Part shown: one piece after another, positions 21,811-29,262 of the stretch
Numbering within the stretch: the first letter of the stretch is position 1
How the letters are laid out: every line of letters begins with the position of its first letter
DNA from: Larix sibirica
Lineage: Eukaryota > Streptophyta > Pinopsida > Pinales > Pinaceae
Direction: 5' to 3'
DNA length: 29,262 nt
Assembly: GCA_004151065.3 (NCBI GenBank)
Contig: NWUY0300004192.1
Span: 83,035-112,296, forward strand
Notes under the pieces: generated by a model
Database searches by the model: none
Seen by the model: only the letters and a program-made list of their open reading frames with translations
What the model was told of the DNA's origin: nothing
Position numbers and translations under genes: made by a program

Positions 21811-21977
21811 ACTAAACTAGTTCAGCCATCTAACACGTGGTTGGTGAACATGGATAGGCTAGACTAAACTAGCACAGCCACTTAATTTGTGGTTGATGAA
21901 CACCGATAGGCCAGACTAAAACTAGCACAGCCACTTAACTTGTGGTTGGTGAACACCGATAGGTCACAAGTTAAGTG
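21811..21977. repeat. Three 52-bp tandem repeats ending in a perfect stem-loop
   Basis: Units start ACTAAA(A)CTAG at 21811, 21863 and 21915 and share CAGCCA(C/T)(T/C)TAA, GTGGTTG(G/A)TGAACA and GATAGG. Just after the last unit, 21965-21977 (CACAAGTTAAGTG) is the exact reverse complement of 21932-21944 inside it, giving a 13-bp stem with a 20-base loop. Confidence 0.85.
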
Positions 21978-22277
21978 TCACAAATAAATAATAAGTTATC
22001 TGTTACTTGTTCTTTGCCATAAACATTTAAATATAAATATTATATTTACTAATATATAAATCCCAGATAACTTGCCTGATAACCCAGTGAGATTTTGAAT
22101 ACATATATTAAGCCTAATTAGATTTCTAATCAGACAATTATACTATTCACTGAGTGGTATAAGGATGAATTTAATGGCTATCTTAGGAGAGCAATAAAGG
22201 GTGCGAAATTACTATTCAAGATCTATATATTAAATTTTTATTGAATTTTGATAAACATTATGCACTCAGTAACGGAA

Positions 22278-22640
22278 TGCTCAGCCGCTTGAAGCAGATC
22301 TGCCCATTTCAGGGAGCTGGATAAACAGTGGATGAAACGCCCTTCCAGTTACCTTCGTTGGAATTTGGAAAAACAATAGAACTAATCGATTCTGCACGAT
22401 GGAATTATGTGCGGAACAATAGTTCAAGTAGAAATTTGATCAGAACTGTAATTTCCACCGGGAACTTTTCCCAGAAAAGAGGGTTTTCTGGATGTTTATC
22501 CCTCTCTAGTCTCCATTAATTCAGAATCGCAGAGCTGTCTAAATAGAGACAAGGCCTTGTGGAATATATGACTTGTAAATGCTTTCCATCAGCATCGGAC
22601 AATCCGGTTCCCTCCCTGCATTAATAGCTTAATAAGGATT
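22278..22640. other. Island of ordinary base composition, unrecognised
   Basis: Between very AT-rich flanks this stretch has coding-like composition and a 63-codon frame from a GTG at 22328 (DETPFQLPSLEFGKTIELID). There is no ATG start, domain or matched exon. It may be an exon fragment, a promoter or unique old sequence. Confidence 0.3.
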
Positions 22641-22838
22641 TATACTCACAAACTCGTGCATAAATTTAATTGATTGATTATTTAGACTTCAATTTTTTTT
22701 AGCGAAAAAATCACTTTCCTATTTTCGAAGGAATCAAGCAAAGTTAACACCCACAAGAAATCTCAACAAATTTCCTTACATATAATAGTAGATCAAACAA
22801 ACTACCACTATATCCTTGACAATTTAGACCTAAATTTG

Positions 22839-22988
22839 CTCCTCATTTAAACCTAGATTTGGATAATGGCAGCTTCCTCTATCGATTAACTCCTTTATTT
22901 AAACCTAGATTTGGATAATGGCGGTCTAATCAATCGATTAGCTCCTTTATTTAAACCTAGATTTGGATAATGGCGGCCTTCTATTGGA
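22839..22988. repeat. Three 51-52-bp tandem repeats
   Basis: Units begin CTCCT(T)(C/T)ATTTAAACC at 22839, 22890 and 22942. Each holds the identical TAGATTTGGATAATGGC and the first two end in an ATCGATTA word. A decayed further piece (AGACCTAAATTTG) precedes them near 22826. Confidence 0.88.
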
Positions 22989-24030
22989 TTCCTTGAGAAA
23001 AGCAGGAGCAGTGATTTCTCACCTAATCGAACGACAGGTGTCAACATACCCCATTTTTATTGGGCCTTTGGATATTATGTGATCTTGAGCTAGCCTGTTT
23101 TATGTGGTACGCCAGAAAGTTTGACTAGGTAGTGAGAGAAAGAATAACCACTGCTTTGTTCGTGGATTGTGTGCATAGACAAATCTGACATGAATGGACA
23201 AGACATAACAGTGATCAGTACGATGTTGATCGGAGATATCTAGTCACCTCGATGAGGCTGGAAGGAGCAAAGACTTTATCATAAAAAAGGCAAGTGCAGA
23301 ATCATTCACATGCACAAAACGAATGGTTTTAATAGCCTGTAGGCATGGCCTGCGCAGACGGACATGATATAGTACATAGTCCACGGCACTGGGCAAGAAT
23401 CATAGGATTAGGATAGGATCTTTTGCAAGATCTGGATTTTCCTATTTCTGCAACCTTGGCTCTTGGCACAACCCAAGAGTCCCTTTCCACGTTAAACAGG
23501 AATCTCAGTCACACAATTAAGTGAGTGGAGTAATAATGACAGGCAAACTGCAGGCATATCAACATTGGTCGTTATACACCAATTGATGGTGAATTATAAC
23601 TTTTTTTAAATCACAGTTCTGCTCTCATTATTTCGTCATTTTTTTTCTGGTGATGGAAATTGATTGAACTTATACCTTTATTTCAATCATAGTTCTGCGG
23701 GTGATTTCATCATTTTTCAGGTTTTAGTAAAATCCAAAATCTACCTACAACGCTTCCTCAGAAACTTTGTAAAACACCATAGTGATATTATTATCCAACT
23801 TTGTAAAACATCATACTGATATTATGTTAGGTTTTCGCATGGCTGCCATTCTCCACACTTTTTGAAGATTAATGGATTTCTTAATTACATTAGTGGTTGC
23901 AAGGTGATACAGTCTAGGGATCTAATCCTGATCTCCATTTATAACATTTTTTTCATATCAAGGGAATAGTGGGTTGAGCTACACCCTTAAGGGTTGAAAA
24001 GTGAGGATACTTGTTTATTAGATTTTTCAT
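22989..24030. other. Intergenic stretch of mixed composition
   Basis: Positions 23030-23560 are less AT-rich than neighbours and look unique, without open frames of note. At 23759-23825 the phrase ACTTTGTAAAACA(C/T)CATA(G/C)TGATATTAT is doubled. No gene, transfer RNA or other RNA is recognised. Confidence 0.5.
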
Positions 24031-24039
24031 ATTTTTTAT

Positions 24040-25470
24040 GGTTCATAAAGTTAAAACAATTATCAAATATAATTGTTTCATAAAGTTTAGAGTAATTTTT
24101 ACAATTATAAAATTTTATCTCTTTTTTCTGTTTTTTTCACTGTCTTTTATGAGAAATATTTTGCAAGTTTAAGTGTAATTTTTACTATTCATCTCTTTTC
24201 TTTGTCTTTTATAAGAAATATTATGCAGGTTTAAGAATAGTTTTGACTATTATAAAATTTCATCTCTTTTCCATGTCTTTTATGAGAAATATTGTGCAAG
24301 TTTACTTATTAAATAGTTGTTGAATACATTTATCTTGTAAAGTTTGGAATAACTTCTAACACTATAAAATCTCATCTCTTTTTCCTATATCATTTTTAAT
24401 TGTTTTATAAACTTTAAAGTAATTTTTACCATTATAAAATCTTATCTCTTTTTCTGTCTTTTTTATGAGAAATATTATCCAAATTCACCTGTTAAACAAT
24501 TGTTGAATACATTTATCTTGTAAAATTTTGAATAACTTTTAACACTATAACATCTTATCTCCTATCTCTATCTTTTTTATTTTAAATAGTTGTGATTATA
24601 CTTATCTTGTAAAGTTTGGATTAACTTCTACTACTACAAAATCTCATCTCCTTTTTTACTTCTTTCATAGAAAGTATTATGCCAATTTTCCTATAAAATA
24701 ATTTTACAGTAAGTTTAGAACAATTTCTACCATTATAAAATCTCCTCTCCTCTTGATCTCTCTTCTTATTTTAAGTAGTTATTGTGATTTCTTTTTAAAA
24801 ATTACAATTAAAATTTATAACTCCAAATTTTACATGATTACTTTAAATTCTTGATAATTAATTTATAATTTTTAAATTAAAATTTTTAACAAAAGTTTAA
24901 AATTATAGAAATATATTTTCAAAAAATATTGTTCCAAGAATAAGACTTATGAAATGATGGTTGGATACACTTGTGCAAGTATATATATGTTTTCTAAATA
25001 TTATGCAAGTTTATTTTGTAACTATATCTATGCTGTAGAGTTTGGAATAACTTCTACCACTCTTTTATGGAAAGTATTGTGCAAATTCATTTAACTATGT
25101 CTATGTGGTAGAGTTTGGAATAACTTCTACCACTCTTTTATGGAAAGTATTGTACAAATTCATTTGTAAAATAATTGTTCAATAAAATTGGAATAACTTA
25201 TACTATTATAAATTCTCATCTCTTTTTTGTTACTTTTTTTAATAAGAAATATTATTCATTGAATCTATCTATTTTGTAAAGTAATTTCATTATAAAATCT
25301 CTTCTCCTTTCTTTCCTTTTTAATGAGTTGCTATGATTTTTATTACAACTAAAATTTATAATTTGAAATTTAATATGATCATTTTATTTTTGATAATTAA
25401 GTTATAATTTTTAAATTAAAATTTTTAACTAAAGTTATATAAATATATTTTCACAAAAATATTAATTATG
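24040..25470. repeat. Degenerate tandem array with a larger repeat superimposed
   Basis: Variants of TATAAAAT(C/T)T(C/T)ATCTC(T/C)TTT occur at about 24106, 24251, 24363, 24433, 24546, 24635, 24734, 25207 and 25291. Between them stand variants of TTTATGAGAAATATTATGCAAGTTT and TGTAAAGTTTGGAATAACTTCTA in the same order. A 73-bp unit is doubled almost exactly at 25036 and 25109. A block of about 190 bp (24731-24930) recurs at 25288-25470, offset roughly 540-560 bp, sharing TTATAATTTTTAAATTAAAA and AATATATTTTCA. Confidence 0.8.
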
Positions 25471-26640
25471 GAATAAAGGTTAAAAATTCTTCTAATTGGA
25501 TAACAACTGATTTTTCAAACACAATAAAATAAATAATTGGAAACAAATTATTACCTTGAAAAAGTGCATTCTATTTTATCGGCTCAAATTAGATTTAAAA
25601 TATTTAGAACATATAAAACTACACAAATTAGATAAATTAAAACCATAAACATTGCATTACACAACACTTCATCAAAAATTCCATTTCTAATTTAAAAAGA
25701 GGTTTACACCTTTGAGATATTATATCTCTTTTGGGATTTAGTTATATACATATAAATATTTAAATGGAACTATGCTCGTAATAAACTAAATATACATATA
25801 AATATATTTCTAAAGCAAGCAAATGACCTAAATTGCCACAAATTTTAATTTTCTGAAAAAACCCTCTTTTACATATTTTTGGTACTGTATTCCATAAATG
25901 GAGTTTGTGTTTATCTTCTTCGACTTTTTGCAACTTTCAATTGTATCAGCCCCATTAGAATCTGGTTGAGTTTGTTTAAAAATTCAAAGTCCACCATTAA
26001 AATCTGGTTGAGCTTGTTTAAAAATTCAAAGTGCACCCACCTACTTCCCAAGCGAAGAAGATGGGATTACCATTTTTGGCCACTACTGTGTATCCCACGT
26101 TTTTGGAATGCCTGCCAATTTACCACTCAACGACTCATCCGTTGGGCCATCCAAACAACATATTAAAAAGTGTCCACGTGAAATAAAATGCCAATTCCAG
26201 AATTCCTTAAAGTCCCTGTCGCCATTGCAGTAGCTATAAACTTCATTGATTGATTTTAAAATCCCAACTTTTATGGTGCCTTTATTCACAATCGTGCAAT
26301 AGTTTCCGTGGTTCATTCTCATCCGCACAATCTGAGGGTTATATTGAACGCAAAACTTTCCAAACTTGCCAATCGTATGTCATCTTAATTATTATTATCA
26401 TTATTACATGTCTGAGAATAGAAGTAAATAACATTGTAACAATGTCTCCTGGAAGGCAATGACATTCCATTCCATTAAAGGGTGTATGAGAGGAGAGGAT
26501 AGCATATTGAGACGTGTATTTGTACTGTTATGCATGATTGAGGGAGTCATAAATATAAATAAAACACCGGGCCATGAGAAAAAGACATTTACCAATTTGG
26601 TAGTCCCATAGGATAATGACTTCACTTCCAACGGCCCGGC
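25471..26640. other. Intergenic stretch with a 42-bp duplication and promoter-like words
   Basis: A 42-bp tandem duplication lies at 25954-26037 (ATTA(G/A)AATCTGGTTGAG, then TTGTTTAAAAATTCAAAG). CACGTG (G-box) stands at 26175-26180 and TATAAATA at 26554-26561, followed by GC-rich CGGCCCGGCCCGGCC at 26633-26647. These could be promoter elements, yet no gene follows within the window. Confidence 0.45.
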
Positions 26641-26749
26641 CCGGCCAAACCCTACCCTACCCTCCTCCTCCCTTTCTCACATAATGTTATTTTATTCTTT
26701 GATCACTGTTCCGAATCTAGCTCTACTAAAAATAGCTAGCTCTAAACCC

Positions 26750-27330
26750 ATCCCACAGCCATGTCCAACCACCAAAATAAATAAAAAACACAGACTGCCA
26801 TATCATAAAAATCACATTCTGTACTGTTCCTTTCATATCCTAATCCTACAGCCCTGTCAAACCCACCAAAATAAATAAAAAACACAGACTACCATACCAT
26901 ATATCAGACTCTGTACTGTTCCTATCATATTTACATTTCTGTTTTCTCTTCAATCCACACACAATATCTGTACTGTTCCTTTCCAATTCACAATTCTGTA
27001 TTCCCTTCAATTCACACCCAATAATTGGGTTTCAAATTCCCGTGACATGTGGTTATGAAAAGACCGTAATTTTAGAATGATTTGAACGCTAAATTTGGAA
27101 ACTATTGAGTTATGTAGGTCATAGAAAAGTAATCTATCTTAAAATAATTCAAAGCACTTAACCATACCATATATCACATTCTGTACTGTTCCTTGCCTAT
27201 TCTCTATTCTCAAAGTAATCTATCTTAAAGAATTCAAAACACTTAACCATACCATATATCACATTCTGTACTGTTCCTCTCATATTCTCTATTCCCATTT
27301 CTGTATATCACATTGTACCGTTATTTTCAT
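26750..27330. repeat. Irregular array built on the word CTGTACTGTTCC
   Basis: CTGTACTGTTCC occurs at about 26819, 26911, 26968, 27181 and 27266, with a variant (TTGTACCGTTATT) near 27312. It is usually preceded by ACCATACCATATATCACATT or a relative and followed by TTTCATAT or TCTCATAT. The first two copies belong to a 93-bp unit that also holds CCACCAAAATAAATAAAAAA. Confidence 0.8.
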
Positions 27331-27640
27331 ATTCTCTAATCGTGTATTCCCTTCAATCCACATAAAATGAGCGGGTTTCAAATTCCAGTTAGATGTGGAT
27401 ATGTTTGCACTGTTAATTTTATTTATTTATATTCAAATTCCCATTACATGTAGAATGATTTGTGAGTTAAATTTAGAAACTTTGTAGTAGTGCATCGAGT
27501 CAACAATATAGCTCAAAGTTATTATAATACTATATTCATGACATGTAAATGTAGATATGATTTGAAAGTTCAATTTGGAAACTTTGTAATAGGGTACTAA
27601 GTCAATAATAGGGCTCAAAGCCATTACAACAATATATTTA
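27030..27640. repeat. Three diverged copies of a roughly 100-bp unit
   Basis: Segments near 27030-27130, 27430-27530 and 27535-27635 share ACATGT, a TAGA(A)TGATTTG(A/T) or GATATGATTTGAAAG word and AATTTGGAAACT or AATTTAGAAACT. The last two also share CTTTGTA(G/A)TAG, AGTCAA(C/T)AATA and GCTCAAAG. No coding potential is seen. Confidence 0.6.
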
Positions 27641-27653
27641 TTATGAATTCAAN

Positions 27654-28400
27654 TGGGGCCTTTAGGCCTTTGTATTAGTCATCTAATAATTAATGTATAC
27701 TTACACTTAATGAGTAGTTGGAGTGGGTGTAATGCTCCAACCTCCTCCTATATTATAAAATACCTTTCAAGATGAATAGCTAGCAAACTGACCAAACGTT
27801 TTGTCTAATACTTGTTCTTCTTGATAATATGCTATGTATGCTTATATTCTCTGCTTGAATGATGTGTTGGACCTGTGTGTTCAACACTTTGGCATCATTT
27901 CCATCCTCTACGCAGTCTAGGTGACAATAACAATGCTTGGGGATGGTTCAAACCTTGTTGAGTACACTACCCATCGCTAAGTCTAGCCATTCCAGAACTC
28001 ACACAAGTGTATTAATTATTTATGTTGTAGTTTTGGTTGATGTTATGGATTTTTTGAAGCTGTAATTTTTATGACTATCAATCAAATTAATTGGACTTGA
28101 CCATGAAGATACCTCACTAGGCTTGCCCATCAATAATTGGTCGTTTGTAATATAGTGGATATTTTACTTTGTCAAAAGCTATAGCCTCAGTTGATAGTCA
28201 TCTTCATAGTTGAATAATTAATGTGATCGATGCTTAATATGGTTGACCTTATAAACGATACCCACATGCAGATCAACGATTGGTAGTTTGACCACCGTGG
28301 AGTCGGTTGATAACTGGTAAAGAAATTTTTGTTTCTTTGAATAATTTGGGCAATTGTTGTTCTATATATCAACTTGGATTATATTTTGATAAATGGTGTT
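27654..28400. other. Intergenic stretch, no gene seen
   Basis: Unique-looking AT-rich sequence after the single undetermined base at 27653. No open frame with domain features; a 61-codon minus-strand frame at 28187-28372 has none either. Confidence 0.5.
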
Positions 28401-28430
28401 AAATGTCGATCATATTTACTTACTCAATCT

Positions 28431-28802
28431 GGTCGGTATGGTCGTTACATTTGTTGCTAATTTGTTGGTCCACTTCCGTCATCGATGTTGCATATGCTGG
28501 TATGGATTTAGTAATTTGACGAGGGTTCTTTCAACGTTAAAATACAAGCTAGATGTATACCACTTATGCAGACTTCAGTTGCATTTTATCTATGGTACAT
28601 ATATCACTTGGTCGATCTTTCCTTCCGGTCAACTTGTAAATATTGTCAGTGATGCAAACATATGGTTTAATAGTGGCCGAGTTGGTCGGCACTTCATTTG
28701 GTCAATATACTTTTGGTCGAGCATATGTGGTCGATCCAACTTGATTCCAAAGATGGTCGATGTGGTCGGGTCCTTAAAACTGGTCAGATTATCAATATGG
28801 TC
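28431..28802. repeat. GGTC-rich stretch
   Basis: Thirteen GGTC words on the plus strand, at 28431, 28440, 28467, 28610, 28627, 28684, 28700, 28715, 28729, 28755, 28763, 28782 and 28799. Most read TGGTC(G/A), often TGGTCGA or TGGTCAAT. Spacing is irregular (8-143 bp). Overlapping frames on both strands (28393-28848 plus, 28629-28883 minus) owe their repeated Ser-Ile-Trp or Asp-Arg/Gln residues to this word. Confidence 0.7.
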
Positions 28803-29034
28803 AATATTTTTGTCGATTGATGTATCCTTGCTCGTGTCTTTGTTATGACAAAATATTAACTCAATTGAGTCATGTCTAATCATAAGTGACTCTACTTAAA
28901 ATTTTGATGTCGAGAGGGTATGAAATGTGAGTCTCTTTTGAGGCAGGCAATCCTCTCTAATTTTGTAAATCTAGTCGGCTTCTAGTCGACTTTGTAAGTT
29001 AATTCAGTTGACTTCAAAGCAGTTGATCCTGACC

Positions 29035-29172
29035 ATGATCAACAAAATATGTACCGAGCATTTACATATTAAACTAGCAGACATCCTCACAATAGAAGAA
29101 GTTGACAAAGACCACATTCAAGCAGAAGACACCTTACATCACATAAAAAAAGAGCTTAACACCAAATGCTGA
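29035..29172 (+). CDS. Possible small ORF of 45 residues, unrecognised
   Basis: ATG at 29035 to TGA at 29170, beginning MINKICTEHLHIKLADILT and ending KKELNTKC. HIKLADILT faintly recalls the (L/V)ADI(F/L)TK segment near the end of copia-type polyproteins, but the usual following KPL is absent. Composition is charged and not simply AT-driven. It may be a mobile-element scrap or chance. The remainder of 28884-29262 shows nothing else. Confidence 0.2.
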   Translation: MINKICTEHLHIKLADILTIEEVDKDHIQAEDTLHHIKKELNTKC

Positions 29173-29262
29173 CACCAAGAACAAGCGAATTGATCAAGCC
29201 CCCTGGTGCTGAAGTGTAGAGCAACTCTTGAGTTGTGACCTGAACCTCGGATATTGAAGGCA

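Noticed and set aside
26633-26662. CCCTACCCTACCC near GC-rich words, resembling telomeric repeat
   Set aside because: Only about two and a half irregular units; too short to be an interstitial telomere tract.
28393-28848. 151-codon frame that looks membrane-like
   Set aside because: Its repeated residues come from the GGTC words, the opposite strand is open too, and no domain is visible.
1-29262. CRISPR array, bacterial operon, transfer RNA or ribosomal RNA genes
   Set aside because: No spaced identical repeats of CRISPR type, no ribosome-binding sites with packed genes and no cloverleaf or rRNA core were seen; the window is plant nuclear DNA.

Overview
The window looks like nuclear DNA of a seed plant. 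It is mostly AT-rich, non-coding and full of short decayed tandem repeats and retroelement remnants. It carries one clear intact gene with ten exons, canonical GT-AG introns and a microRNA target site. The low gene density, the degraded LINE-like pieces and the style of the AP2 protein make a gymnosperm plausible, but that is inference and the species cannot be fixed from the sequence alone.

Layout. 1-5.2 kb: AT-rich flank with two decayed retroelement fragments on the minus strand (a non-LTR reverse-transcriptase C-terminus near 2.03-2.27 kb and an RNase H domain near 4.81-5.17 kb). Between them lies a base-richer island holding a coiled-coil ORF broken by one stop (3.97-4.80 kb). 5.2-10.4 kb: AT-rich intergenic DNA with small local duplications and a CA-rich repeat. 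10431-10978: assembly gap of N. 11.0-13.8 kb: visibly GC-richer upstream and leader region of the main gene, with two duplicated telo-box motifs, a 123-bp foldback element and three further related stem-loops.

13778-19900: an APETALA2-type (euAP2) transcription factor gene. All nine splice junctions keep the frame and give a 638-residue protein (637 with the alternative acceptor). It has a nuclear localisation signal, two AP2 DNA-binding domains, an LxLxL repression motif and a miR172 target in the last exon. Proteins of this family repress flowering-time or phase-change targets and specify reproductive organs; miR172 lowers their level with age. The introns hold recent and old tandem duplications, an inverted repeat, and a dispersed repeat also found in the 3' flank in opposite orientation.

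20.2-29.3 kb: AT-rich 3' flank with no gene I can recognise. It holds triplicated 52-bp units at 21.8 and 22.8 kb, a 1.4-kb degenerate repeat array (24.0-25.5 kb), an array built on a 12-base motif (26.75-27.3 kb) and a 370-bp stretch crowded with GGTC motifs (28.43-28.80 kb).
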